NCBI GenBank assembly: GCA_030141605.1 | Contig: JAQGDQ010000002.1 | Location: 2,829,001-2,893,000 of the forward strand | Length of the DNA: 64,000 bases | DNA from: Tubiluchus corallicola | Taxonomy: Eukaryota > Priapulida > Priapulimorpha > Priapulimorphida > Tubiluchidae | Reading direction: 5' to 3' | Part shown: positions 14,501 to 29,500 of the stretch, piece by piece | Position numbering within the stretch: the first letter of the stretch is position 1 | How the letters are laid out: each line of letters begins with the position of its first letter | Notes under the pieces: generated by a model | The model's database searches: none | What the model saw: only the letters and a program-made list of their open reading frames with translations | What the model was told of the DNA's origin: nothing | Position numbers and translations under genes: made by a program

Positions 14501-17500
14501 GGTTTGTCATGCGTAAAAATGTTTCAAGTTTTAAGACGAATGGTGATAATTGGAGAACTCCACATATTTTGGAAGTTCTTGGAAATCCGTAGACGTAGAT
14601 GACATCCTTCTCATAATTAGCAGTCAAAAGTGGCCGCTTACTAAGAGCTTTACGATTTCGGAAATGTTTGATGATTCCTCCAGCTATTATCAGCCCAGCA
14701 GCACCTACTGCTATAGTTTTTCGATCCAGGATTGAAAATGTGTCTTTACTCCATTGCATTGCGGTTTCCATGATGGTTCAAACCTGTGTTTGCAGAGCAC
14801 TGGCTCCTGTAATTTTGTCCTTTTAAGGATTTTCAATGTGTACTGTACTTTTATTTTTTATAAAAGGTGAATTAACATCTATTCATAGTTTGGCAACACA
14901 GCAATAGCATCAACAGCAGCAGCAATGACGTTGACAATAGTAGCAGCAATAATATGAATTAATAATTTGTGACAATATTAATAAGCTATAAAGACAATTA
15001 TAATTCAGTGATCTCATCAAAGTGACAGAGTCAGTCATGTGAGTGTCTGACTCATATGGGTAGTCTTGCAGTCTAGTAAACAAGTGATATGTATATGCAA
15101 TATAACTTTTTAGGCTTCTAAACCGATATTTCCAAGCACAATGCCAATACTTTATTATAAAATAATTTTACATCAATGAACAATTTGTAACAATTTGTTA
15201 TCAAATTAATTTACATAAATGTAAAAATTTACATTTCTTGATATCATTTTAGGCTTTATTGATGTATCTTCTTGTCACCAAAACCCAATGGCAATTTGTT
15301 TTAATATTCTTATTAATATTTAGTAAGAGAAAAACTCCTTTGACACCCTACTAGATTTATACATTGTACGTGGTTACACTACTGTTCTTACCTGTCTGAG
15401 ATTCCAATTAAAACTTAATTTAATATACAGCAACCAGTACGTGCATGTTAGTTGTCAAGAGCTGAGTGCATTCTAACTCATAGTACTAACAAACACCAAG
15501 CTGATGCACTTTATGTACTGCACAAAAATGTACATTAATAGCACAGTAACTGTTATTTGAAGAAACAGGTTACATTATAGTTATATCTAACCTAATGCAG
15601 GTCATGCTAACTATGATCAATTTATAAGATACCTGTCTGTTGTTAAGGGAAAAACTAAGAAATCAGCTAAGTTTGACAAATAAATGACCTTGGTACCTTG
15701 CTGTCTATTTGCTGGCGTTACGGTAGGCACATTGATCCATGACTGTTGTACTTACGTTTGTTTCCATTGAGCTGGGTAGGATAAATAGTATAAGTTACTC
15801 TAGTATGAATATATGTAATCGTAATGTTGTACGTACAATGTAATTGTGCCAGGGCTTAATAAAAGATTGTCATCGTGTTACCCAATGCTTATGACTTTTT
15901 GGTGGGAAATTGTGCAGAACACTTTTTAATTTGTAGTGGAAACATAATTAGGCGTGTGCAAAGATAACTTTGGCCCGTTGTGAATTATAAAAGACATCGC
16001 CGTATTGCAATGAGTGAAGAATGTGTAATATGCTGCAACATTGAAAGATATTGTACACAATGCGACCTAAACAAAATTTGTGCAACAGTCCACTATTTCC
16101 ATTTATTCAAAAATTAAATTTGATGTCCATCTTTAATTATGAGTGTACTAGCCTGTCACCCGCTCGCTTTGCTCACTAATATAATTTTTGGACCCTTCCA
16201 AGAACGGGACCCAAGTGGTCAGTCCTGTCACGCATCGTTATCGTTGTTGTGGGACAATCAACAAATTGCTTTAATGTTCGCAAGGAATGATTTGTTGTAG
16301 AAGTTCTCCACTACACTTTAAAGTTTCTTGTAATTTAGGGTTAGGAATAATATTATTGCTTATAATGTTACTGAGGTTTGAAGTTATTGAATTTTAGCAT
16401 TATATAGACGTAGCAGTTCATTGAATCCTGCCTGCATTTTTGGGGTAAATTTCATGTAAAACTGGTTTAGTAAAGCTCGTGCGTCAAACTCCCCACTGTA
16501 GACCTGTTCACTAAACCTGTGTGTGCTTACATTTGAGGGGAAACTGATATGAGTAAAACCTAGTGCGTATGACGCATGACTTGATGGAAGGGCGGGTTCA
16601 GTAGGACCATAACAGGTTGTGGGTTATTTGAGTGCCGGGGCTATTTGTATTCTTGATTGTGTCGTATCCGCTATCGACAAAAACTCAGTCAGCGGGCCAA
16701 GTTTCAATCAGTTCTGTAGGTGCTCTGTAGCTGAGTGGCATAGAAACAGACACACAGAAACCTTTCATTCTTTTATAGTACATGTACCATAGTATAGATG
16801 CAGTACAGTTACATATGTTTATTTATAGCTCTAGTATATCCACTTTGCAATCAATGTATGTGTGCAATGTAGATACATGTTTGAAATGAGAGTTACCAAT
16901 ACCTACATAGCTTAAACTACATGTAGCTCATTTATATAAATTTATTTTGTCAAACTATTTTTGTAATAATCCTGTAACTCTTGATTTATACTAGATATCC
17001 TGCTACATTTTTTTTAAAATAATACTGCTTACCATGTGAATTAACCCTTCCATAAATGATTTACCAATAGTTGGATTTACATTAATTTTTGTCATCGTCA
17101 TAGTAGTCCATAATTATTACTACCTTGCTCTGAATTTGTCATGCTGCTAATGATTTGTAATTTAATGTTAAGCCTTCTGCAAGTTCTCTTTTTAGTTGTT
17201 TTTTTAGCTTCAGATAAAAATGCGAATGCCGTTCTCTAGGCATAAAAGTTTCCAAGTGATCGATGAAGCTTAGGAATTAATTGTGTTTCATTATTTGCCA
17301 GTTGAACTAAGTAAAGCAAGCAACTTCAAAAGGTCATTTTAGCAGAAATACAGAATAACTCATCTTACCATTGGTGTCTGTCTCTGTCGATATCATAATT
17401 TTTGCTTTAAAGTTGGAAAAAGTTTTTCTCTTTGATGTTAAAATCGGTGATGTCGCTGGGGGGGGGGGGCGCACCGGTTGACACCATAATGTAAGTGTAT

Positions 17501-20500
17501 TTTGATGAAAAAGTGACTTGGCAAAAGTAATTGATTTTGATGAAGTAATTGACAAGTTCGCAGCGGTGAAGTCCAAGAAAGAAAAGTTCTGATTATTGAC
17601 CTATATGGTAAAATGGGCTAATGTCGGACGTAGGCTTATATCGGACAGTGACATTTACGTTTTCTTATTACCTGTTAAATTGCCTGGACGTTATTTTTTT
17701 CATTTCATTGTTAATACTGCCACATCACATGGCCTTTAGACTGGCCAAAATGCCTAGCATTTTATCTTCCAGCAGCCATACAGGTCGTGAACATACAAAC
17801 TCGCTCATCGAGAACGTTTATCTTCAATTGTATTAACTTTTTTAATTCGCTGATAAATAGACCCAAGGCATTAATTATTTACAGCATCCTATTCAGAAAT
17901 GGTTTATTTTGTAAGTTACTTTTTCCTGATGGTTTCATGCCACACTTTATAAAGCACCATATTTGTTTATTATACAGCTCACTGAAGCAATGTCCGACTT
18001 TACTCAAGGGCGTAGGTTAATGTCGTGCAATCGCATTTATGTGTTTGCCGGAATTAATTGTTTATATAGATAAACAACATTGATTTCTTGGTAATATGAT
18101 TTTAATAATTTTAGAAACATTGGGAGAAAGCCAATATCGAAACAATTGGTAAAAATGCTGCAAATATAAAAAAAACTTAAATAATAAGAGAGGGAAACGT
18201 TAACGGTGGAGCTATGATTAAATGCAATCTGCCATAAATTCATATTCACAAATGAGCAGCACAGAGAAAATGTCAGTAAGGGCATTGGCGCTTTCCTATT
18301 CTATTTTCTAACATCTCTCTCATGTCGTCATTGATCAGCCCCGATGTTACAAACCATTTAAAATAATTTAAATGCCATAGCCACAAAGTAGTTAATTACG
18401 TCTGTCGATACCGTGCCAACGCTCCGACATTACCTGCAAGTGTCCGACAAGTGTGCGCAAGAGTTGTAGGCGGTACTTCCGCTCGAGAGACGACTTAGCG
18501 AGATAGTATAAATGTAAAACGGAAAAGATCGTAGGGGTAAAAAGTAGTCATTTATGTTTAACCCCTGACCATGCTGTGAGCTGTAAAACGCGAAAGAGAG
18601 AACGTGTGATATAACAATTAACAGAGGTTTAACAAGAGAAAGAACTATGGGCAAAAAGCCTACTTATAAGCTTCGCCCTGTCGATCTACTGTAATTACCC
18701 CACTTTGCGAAATGATGTAGCAAAGCAGTTAATTGTCACAGCATTTTGTGCAGCCACCCCTTTTTCAGTACTTCTTGATTCTTTAACAGCATAGCTTTAC
18801 TTTATCAGACGTTATTCAAAGAAAATAGTAAATGTCCGACAAGTAAAAATGTAGATAGAAACCTGAAAAAAGTCATTTTTGTCCGACATTAGCGCATTTT
18901 ACCCTAATTAGTAAATACAAAATTGTTTGTGTTTTAATGCCAGTTTCTTTTGATATTTCAACTAAGTAGTGTAATTTCATATGATTAAAAGTGTTGCATC
19001 AATGTGTAAATACCTCATATAAAAAATGAAAATATTAAAAATTTCATTTTAAAATAAACATTGACAATGTGTGATGTTTTTCCTAATCACCATGTAACAT
19101 GTGCTTGCCACCCACACGAACGGGTGACACTATGAGTACTGCACCGGGTCACACCAATCCTAGCGACGCCCCTCTTTAAAATAATGAATTTGTTATGCAG
19201 TGCAATAGCAGCAATACTGCCCATTGTAGGTTTGATAATGTAACAAGTCAAGTAGTTTGTGTTTTATTTTCGTAGGTGATACTAAAAATCTGGATGGTTT
19301 TCTGACTGAGGAAGAACATGTGTTTTGGTCGGAAAAATATGCTCTACCTGAAGCAGACATTTCATTCATGCCCACATCTCACTGGGTATATCTGAAGAAA
19401 AATAATGAACAGGTTAGTTAAATAGTCAAATTAAGTACTGATGGGTAGTTCTGCTGAAACTGTTTTTCTACGTGTTTAAACTTTAAAAATTAATTGTAGG
19501 TACCTGCACCACAAACTTTCACAAGGAAAGAGTTGTCATTATCAAAATGGATGCCGTGGCAGAATCGGTTACAAGAAACCTGTTACGTTGACCACTCAAC
19601 AAATACGAAAGATTTTGTTGAATTAGTGACATTCATCCAGGTAATGAAATTTATTTATATTCTGCAACTAAGTTTTAAATTGCTCACAAAGAGGAATAAA
19701 ACTTATATATTAATTGGTCATAGTTAATTGCATTGACGTACATTTGTCAAAATGCAACTTGCTTCCAATATGACATGACGTGTAGCATTATGGGAGGTGT
19801 ACGCAAAACAAAACCCGTCATTAGACTTTACTGCTTTGAAAGTATGTGTGTATGTGGATTTGTAAGTATTTCGTCTTCATTATCTAAAACAGCTTTATGA
19901 ACAGGTGCTTCATTATTATTTCGGAACATATTTTTTGATTATGGTTCTAGATTTTCGAGAACTGATTCACAAGTAATTTTCAAAATTTAGATTTGATCCT
20001 GATCCTGATACCCTTTAACCATGAACCTGATTTTGCAAGACAGATATTGCAGTTTATTAGTTGTATTTTTTGTACAAATTTATGTGTCGAAGCCATGTTG
20101 TGTCCTTATTTTGCTTACTTTGTCTTCTCTTTAGAATTTCAAACATGTCAATAGAACTGGTATCTAGGTTTCCGTGTATAGTTTAAAAGCTGTCTGTCAG
20201 TTTAACATCACTGTTTAGTCAGGGAAACTTATGGGAAGTTTTAAAATGATCATATAGACTCCATTAATATACTCATTTGGTAGAGACAAGATTGTCTATT
20301 TGCAGGTAAAGTTCAATGTAATGCCTATAGTGAAAACTATTTATTATTGGCACTCTAGAAAACATATTCATTTTTACAAACTGGTTGTTTTGGTTATTAT
20401 TTCAGCTTTTTTATTCTTTCAGCTTTCCATTAAATTTATAAATGCTTCAGCATTAAGTGTCACGTACAATAAATTATTGTGTCCCAGCTTCAGCTGACCA

Positions 20501-23500
20501 CTTGGTCAAAATTGGTTTCACTTTATCGTATATATTATCTATGTGATTGTCATTTTGCTTGTTCCACAGAACTTTATACATGAATAACTTTCAGGTATGA
20601 ACACGATTTTTGATCTGTTAGGGTTTAAAAAATGTGTTGGGTTGCTGCTCATTTAGTAATTGAAATTGAATGGATTTTTTTTATTGATTCACAGCCGTAT
20701 ATTTATTGTTTCCATTCACTTATATTGAATTTTAAGTTTTCTGATTTGCGAATGATGTTAAAAACTTTCTTAAAATTAATTATTTGCAAATGATGTTAAA
20801 AACTTTCTTGAAATTACTTAATTCCTTGGTTAGAAACTTGTTAGGATTAGAGCAAAATTTAAATTTTAGATAACGTAGGTTATTCATATCTATGTACCAT
20901 TTCTGTTCATTGAGATTCTTGCCAGATGTTTTGGATTTTTAAAATTTTTATTTGATAGTGACTGTCAAAATAAATATTTGTAATTAGTTGCAGGAGGAAT
21001 TAGGCGATGAAGATATTTATGGGATGGAAATGGCAGCTTATCTAGACTACTCAGATGTATTAAAACCAGGCATAAAAAGTAATGAAGTCAGTGAAAGTGG
21101 TATGTATCCTTAACTCATAGCTAACAACGAGTTTTGTCATTTTAGTTGCTGTATGCAGAAAAACCGATGTTGTGATTAGGGAATTGCCCTCTGCACTGTA
21201 CCACAGAAACTGAACAACACTTCATCTTGGGTTGTTTACTTTGCCTATCATATGCTAATCGTTTTTTGTGTTTTACAAGAGCAGCTAATTATAATTTATA
21301 TTTCGTTTCATTATAATTAAATGCTGAAAGGCCAATAACATCATTGTTTGTTTGCTGCACTAAACAAATTATTGAGTTTGGTAAAAAATTTTGTCTACTA
21401 TGTTTGTCCACAAATGTGAAACAAAAATTATGAACTACTTGAAAAAGCTTTGCTGATTGTGTTTTCCAATTCTACTACTTTTTCATATGTTTCTGTAAAT
21501 TTAGTATGCATGGTGTGGGTTCACTAATGTTCGTAATTGAAGCACGATTGAAAACTAGTTTATTATCAAGTATATTTGATAATCATCTCAGGTGAGACAT
21601 TGAGCCTGGAAACCAAATGTAATGTCCCGCATTTTCTGTTTATGTTGTATCAGTTTTGGGACATTAAATATATTAACTATATGTCTGATTGATTAGCAGA
21701 AATGGTGCCATACTCATGGAGTGCTATTTATTGAAATTACTAAGTTTGGAAGTTGGTGGAATTTACTAAAACTGACTTTAAGTCATTGTAAAAATCTTTT
21801 AATTAAATTTTAACTGCTTTTGTTTTATAATCTAGGAATCTTGAAGTACTATGATCAACTTACTAAAGAAACAAAGGATGCAAAACAAAAACCCAAAAGA
21901 AGCAAAATAAAGTGTACCAATGACAGTGATGAGGAATTTTCTAGCTTTCTTAAAGGGAAGTGCCAAAGGCAAAAACTTACAGGAAACAGTCGTTCACTAT
22001 CTAGCAATTACAGTGTGAATGAGGGTGAAGATCAACCTATTAATAAAGTGAGACGAGAGGGTGCTGGTGAAAAGGACAGTATCAATAATGATAAAAGAAA
22101 CAGTGTGCTCTTCTCGAGTAATAAAAACTGTGATTATGCAAAAGCCATTGTAGAATGCAAGAATGGTGTTAATGTTAGAAACTGCATTGTCAGCAAAGAC
22201 ACCAACTTGTTATGCAGTAAAACTAGATCTGTTTCTGAAACTGTTAGTGCACTGCAAGAGTCACCCATATTCAGAAGTCCAAATACAATCCGTGATGAAA
22301 AATTAGACTTTATCAGTGACATCAACAACACAATAGATAACAAAAGTGATTCCAAAAATATCGGTCATGATAACCGAAATTTTTGTGATAATACAAATGC
22401 TCAACACTATAGCATTAGCAACAAGAGCAGCACAATGCAGCACTTATTTTGCATTCCTACTCCACCAGCCCTAGAAGAAAATCTGGACTTTTTAGAGCAG
22501 GCACATAGCCCTGTTGATATTTTAGAAATTATTGATCAGTTAGAAGCAGAGCGTGCGATTAAAAGAAACAGTAATGCATTCACTGAAAGTAATGATGAAA
22601 AGCGTATTGGAAATGGCGAAAATTTTATGAAGTATGGAAATCCGTTGGAGGAAGCTGCTGATGCTTTAATACCAAGCAATAAAAAAGATGAATCGTTTCT
22701 TAGGCACAAAGGAAAATCATCAATTGTTTCGACGTCATTAGTAACACAACCACATATAAATGAAGATGCTTACTTAGCTGTACAGAAGAAGTTAACGAGC
22801 CTATCTCGATTGCAAAATTTAGATGAGTTTTGTGAAGCTGTGAAACATAATGTCAAACTTTGTGCAGATCAAAAAGACAAACCTGCAAATTTGTCTATAA
22901 AACAAAATCTAGATAGCAGCTGTTCAGAACTTCCAAGTCCAAGTAAAAACGTTATCCCAGTTAACAAAACTGTTATTTCCAAAGAAGAATTTGGACATGT
23001 TGTTAATATTAGTAACAGTACTGCAAAGGGCAAAGAGGAAGCTATGGATGATTGTAAACAAAAAGGCATCTGTAAAAATGAGCATTCATATGTCTCCAGT
23101 AATGATGGACAGCACAAAGTGAATCATAATATAGTTACTAGTGAAATTGATTCTAAAACCAATGCTTGTAGTTTCCTGCCATCAGATGTTAAAAATCTGC
23201 CAAGCCAGGCAACTGAAGAAAACAGTTTGGTCGATCTTCTAGCCCTACCCTTTGCAAGGTATGCAGAATCACAGAAAACAGAAAATTATATAGATGAGTT
23301 AAATTTTTGCTCTGAATCTCCAACTTTTAATAAAGTTTTGCCTATTAGCCATAACAGAGTGTCTCTTTCACACACGTGTCACAGCAATTTGAAAACTAAC
23401 AAGGTGAAATCTGTTAGGGTTGATCTGGAAACAAGATTTGAACCGTCATTTGATAATCGGTTGATGCGTAGCAGCCCACCACTTGAGTTACATAATGCAA

Positions 23501-26500
23501 ACCACGACGATGTTTCTGTGCAGCCTGAAATGCTTCAACAAATAAAACTTGCATCACAGGGTAATAATTCTCTGGTATATAGACAGCCAGATCCTGTTAA
23601 ATTGAATACAAGCTCTTCTGACAAAATGAATGGCCCCACCCTCTCGCAACTTGATCTTTCTCAAGCAGTCGCTTATGTAAACCGAACACAGGATTCCTTA
23701 CATTCTTCACGCCTGTTGGTTGGAGCATTGTCTGTGAAAAAAGAATTACATAAGAAGGAAAAGTCAAGCATGAATGTCCAAGAAAAAAAGCAGCATCTGG
23801 CAAAGGTAGCAGAAATTCCTGATGACTTGAACATAGATTTTGATCTTGATTTCGACGATATTTTGGATGAAGAAGCCGGACAGAAATGTTCTGAGTCAAC
23901 CCCTGCACTTCCGTACGTATCTGATAAAGACAAAATTGCTACACCGTTTATAAAATCAGCTTCATTGTGTGACACCAAACAATTTCAGTTAGCTGTAGAA
24001 AATAAGACATCTCTTGGAAATAAAATTGTTGAAACAGTGGATTTTGATTTGGGCGCTGAAGATTTGTTTTGCAATGATAATGTGGAAGGTGACAACATTA
24101 ATAATGATGACGATGAAGATGATGTCATACCTCCATCTCCACTGAAACACATTAGCGAGACAAGATCTGAGGTTTTTTCAGATTCAAAACAGTTGAGATC
24201 TGGTAGCTTAGCGGCATCTGGCAAAAGTGTTCCGCTATTAAAATCTCAGCCTAGTTGGAATATTGTTAATACACCCGTGGCAACAACTGCTGCATCAGAT
24301 ATCATTCTGACTAGCAATCTTCAGAGAAAAAGGTATATGCTACAAATCTCAGTATACGATTTTGTAGGATTTACTTTTTAAAGTATGACTGTTTTTGGCT
24401 TAACTTCAGTTACCTAACAGTTTATTTAATTTTATTAGCTAAATTCAGTTTGCATTGCTATTACTTGCTGATATCTGAAAACTTCTTTATTATTTCCCTC
24501 TGATAATGGCTGATCCATTTAATCTTAAAAATTATTTGTAATAGTTAACTGCTGTGCTACAAAATTTGACTGATATGAAAGTTGCCTTGAAATTTCTTAT
24601 CTGATGAAGTCACTGCCAGATTAGCATAGACAGTAATACGAATAAGTGCTTCTTCAAATTCTTGCACATCAATTTCTGATAATAAAAGACGAAGTGGTTT
24701 GCAGCGTAATTTTTACTTTTAGTACCCATTTAATTTTTAGTGCTTTTGTGAGACGATTTTCTTAAGATTATATGATTTTTCTAAAGCTACATCAACTCAA
24801 GTGCAGCAGATCAGTGCGATATTGCATCAGAAGCACCAAAGTTTTTGTCACCATGTAAACAGGTGCAGATTCCTATGCAACCACTTGGGTCAAGCACACC
24901 CTTGCCGCCTTCAAGGTATGTTAACTATGTTTTCACTGCTAAATTTTCTTTGAAAGTCACAAGATGATATTTATATTTTCTCTGTTAAATTTTCTTGGAA
25001 AGTCACAAAGATGATATTAAATAAACTGTCAGTCAGAAAAGTGTCACTTATCATGCATGAACTTAATAATGGAGAAAGCTCTAATGTTTTCCTAATTTCA
25101 TTAATATTTGGTAATATGTTGTGATGTTATAAATTTTAATATCTACTGAATGTCTGTTGTCCTGTGACAGTTCTGGCAACAAATATGGAATGTTCAGTAG
25201 CTGTTTATATTTTTGTGCAGCACGTCAGTACAATAGTTTAAACAAATAGGGAAACAGATCATTCAGCAAATTCAGCTCTCTGGATTTGAACTTGCCATTT
25301 GTGTGTGTTAATGAGTTGATGTGTGCAGGGTTTTCAAATCTCTTGAAGATGCTTCTGTTGAAGGGACGCCTCTGTTCAAAGGGCGGCAGAGAAAAGCTGT
25401 GAAATTAAAACCAGAAAGTCCGTCAACAGATGACGATCATCATAATATCAGTTCCCCATGGCTGTCAACAGCGAGAACTAAAGTGAAAAGTGAAGCATTG
25501 GTGCTGAAAAAAGAACATTTCGCACACACCAACAATCGGAGTGTAGAGCACAGCAGTAGCACCAATTCAGGCAATTCTAATTCTAGAGTCACAACAACTC
25601 TTCGAAAGGACTGCATATCGAAACGAAAGAAGGTAGTGTTATTAAGGACAGGCCAGGTTTATGGGCAGTTAGGCTTATTTATATTTCATGAAAAATGTTA
25701 AAACGATTTAGCAATGAAAGTGTGATAAGCGCAATTACCACCGTGCTTAGCAATTTTTTAAGTGAATGGTAGGTACCAACATGCCAGAAAATTTCTATAC
25801 AGTGGTAAATTAGTGTTCTCCTTTTAAGTAGTTCTTTGCAAATTTTTTGTTATATTTTTCTAAGTTTAAGTGATAACAGTAAAATAAACATAACATACGA
25901 ACTGACTTGTCCTTTCCTTTAATTTTGTTAAGTCAAAAGTTTCTGTAAACCCTATTTTTTGTATTTCGTTATACAGCTTTTGTTGTGACAAGGCAATGTA
26001 AGATAAAATGAATTCTATAGTTTGTTTGCTGGACTTATTTTGATTTTAAAATAATCACTTAAAGAGTAATTTTTCATTAAAAAACCCTAAAAGTGTTGCA
26101 AACATTAAGTACATTCGTCTGTGTTCATTATTCCTAGTGGACACTATAATTTCTGGCCTCCTGCAACTAGTTACTGTTATATTTATTTAATACCATATTA
26201 TTTTTGTCCAAACTGTGATTAGTAGAACTAGTGAGTATGTACATGAAAACTTTATTTTTAAAGTATGTACTATCAAGAGATGGACCCACCAAAAATCCTT
26301 TCTTAGAAGTGGAAGCGGAATTATCAGAAGTTGATGGCAATAGCATATCTTCAGATGAAGAGGAGGGAAGTGATCTTGATCATCTTGACGGTAGTTTCAT
26401 TGATGATGACTCACAGTTGATGCAAACATCTCACGGTGGGCAAATCTATTTATTCCTGTCCTGGAGAAATACTTGTGTTAAAAATTTTGCAAGTATAATG

Positions 26501-29500
26501 AATTTTTTATCAGGTGTAAATATTTATTTTTAAAAATGCTAATTGTTCGACATTTCCGCCTGGTAAATTCCTATTTATCAGAAGTCTCTGTTGGCTTCCA
26601 ATTCAGGTATTTTTCTTTTTTATTTAGATATGAAAGCCGTTTATCTAAAATCTGTAAAAAGTCCACTGTGTGTTTCTAATCGTTACCGGACAGATTTGGA
26701 AAAACCAAAAAGAATGGATATATTTTCTCAGGCTCCCTGTACACAAGACTTGAATGAAGATTACGAGGAAGATAGTTTCTGTGTTGGTATGTGCTTTTAT
26801 CGATTACATTGCTATATTTTCCATTATTAAGAGTGATGGATGTACATGAAATATTATTGCATAGATGTTGTAATTTTTATGGGAGAAATATTTGATAAAT
26901 ATTGATGTTATCAAGCCCGAATTTGTTAGAAGCATTGAATGTTTTGAGCAAATCACTTACTGTTTGTCACAAACAAGTTTTTTTTTGTTACTGGGAATGC
27001 TGTAACCTATAAAGACCAATTTATTCCTAGTTTACTAAGTGTTGCAAATGGCAGATCTTGCTTTTAGCTTAGTTTTTACAAGCTGATATGAGCATATAAT
27101 AGAAGCTACTTCTAGCAGCCAGAACAAAATTCTGAGCTATGGAAACTATCTTTAACTAAAGAGTTATCAAATTAAATTTGAATAGTCATGAAAGAGTATA
27201 AGACTAGTTGTGGCTAGAGAGAGCAAGAGAGTCTCAGTGGCCGAAGCTTTTGTTACTGCATAACATATATTTTCATTACTTATAACTATCAGTTAAATCA
27301 ACTCATTTGTTACTCAGTTTCAAGCTACTATTTCATTTAGCCGGGCCAAGTTATCCTGCTAGCAGCATAAATCCCAAAGCATTTCATTTTTTGCAGAACT
27401 TACAGTTGCTAAACTCAAAAATTTTCTTTACATACAAAAGTTAAGACTAACATATAGCTTTTTCTGGGAGAGAGGGGTAGAAAATTTGAAGGAAGTAATT
27501 TTCTTATATAGTGCTAAAGTTAGTTTTTGCCATTACTTGTACTGCAGGTGATGATTTTGTTGATACTGTTATAATTGAGCCAAATCATAGCTGGGAAACA
27601 GAAGAACTGGATTTTGAACATAAAAACCGTAAAATGCGCAAGCCTGTAGACACTTCTGCTAAAACACAGGATAGGCACACCAGCCGCTCATTAGTCAAAA
27701 GGAAACGAAAGCGATCTCCAGATTTCATTAGCTCAGACAACGATGAAGATCTACAAGCAGCAGTAGCAGCAAGTCTCATCACTGCAGAAGAAGAACAACA
27801 TAGAAGGAATGATGTGAACGGGCTAGCTAATGTTGAAAAGAGTCCATTTTTTAAAAAATCTCTTGGTCAGAAGACACTTGCAAATGAAAACGTTTTGAAT
27901 GGAGTTAAGCACACAGTAAAGGAAACAGATGATAACATGTTTTTTCGAAAGAGGTGCCAAAGTAGATTGTCTAAAGAAGAAACAATGCACGATAAAAGTT
28001 ACACAAAACAATTAAAATGTTACACAAGTACTGGAGAATCAGGTAAAGTAGAGACGTCTAGGAAGTCAGCTAGTAATACACCTGGTCACAGTAAAAAGAA
28101 CTTAAATAAAAGTGGTTTAGCCAGTCATATGACTGTAGTGTCGCCCATAAAACCTTCCAAGCCTGTCATCTTAGCATCATGGATGGAAATGACAAGAGGA
28201 CAAGAACTCATAAATACATTGAGATTAGAAAATCCTGAACACGTGTTTATATGTCGATTACAAGAGTGTGATTACATTGTCTCTGATCGGATGGGGGTGG
28301 AACGCAGGTTCTGGTCAGACATGGGTGCTGATGCCAGTGCATTGGAGCTTTGTAGTCGAATTCGCAACATGTGTGACCTTTTCGACAGAGTCTGCCTTAT
28401 TGCTGAGCAGGATGGGTATGTGGAACAAAACCTCTGTAATATTTTGCAAATAATTTGTTTATAGTTTGTTTGTCACTTTTCGCAAAACAAATTTGTTACG
28501 TTGAGTCTTACAATGCGTAAATTATTGTTATTAGACATTGCTTGTGCTGTTCGTTAGATTCTACATCTGATCAGTTCTTGGTATATTATCGTTTGCTTTT
28601 TCTTATTTTATTTTTACTTTAATAGTAGTAAAGATGCTTGGCAGAAAGTGGCCATTTGTGGTTTCATGCATTTGCAACCTTGATACATTTATTTATTATT
28701 AATAAAGCTTTTTTTGTAATCACAGATCTAGTCAAGAAAATGTAGAGTACAGACGGACTCAAATAAGAAAACATGTTGATGTTGCTCTAGCCTCATTAAA
28801 TTCTGCCGTTGTAAAGGTTGTCTATACAGGTACAGTAAAATTGCTTTATGTGTACATTGGAACTATTTGATTTGTTAATAACTAGTGCAATAGATAAGCT
28901 GTGACAATACAGTTAAGAACATACAATTTTTTTGAAATATCTGAAAGAAACTGTTCATGAATAAAAAATTATACATCTTTGTCAGTTTAAAAAGTTTATG
29001 CTTTTACAATGCCTTTAAAAATGCTTTTATATTCTTGCTTCATGTACAACAAGTGTTGTATGAGTTTACAACAGTACTCTAATGTAAGGTTGTAGTACTC
29101 TAGTTTTCTGATTCCATATTTGTCTCAGCTATCTAGTGGTATATGTAGCTGGTAATGACAGGGTTGCAGTCAGGACTAAACATTCTAATGATATCTTTCA
29201 CTGCTCTATGTAGGGCTGCGGTAAATCTGCAGTACTGTTGTACTTGTAAATGTTCTAATAATTGTTTTGTGTTCTGCAGGTAGTCATGAGCATACAGCTA
29301 AAATACTAACAAAACTAGCTGAGAGCGAATACCAGAAAGGTAGATCTATTTCTGTGCCTGTGAAATTACCTCCTGCTAAACAAAAGGTGAGTTTTTCCTT
29401 TAATACACTTTGTCGCAAAGTAGAAATCATGAAAAATAAGAAAGGTTACTCATTGTTCTGAGTCTCATGCACTTAGTATTGCTCTGGTGGCAATTCTGTT

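Noticed and set aside
22134-24224. Several antisense open frames over the large FANCM exon
   Set aside because: Shadows of a long coding exon; no splice signals or family likeness.
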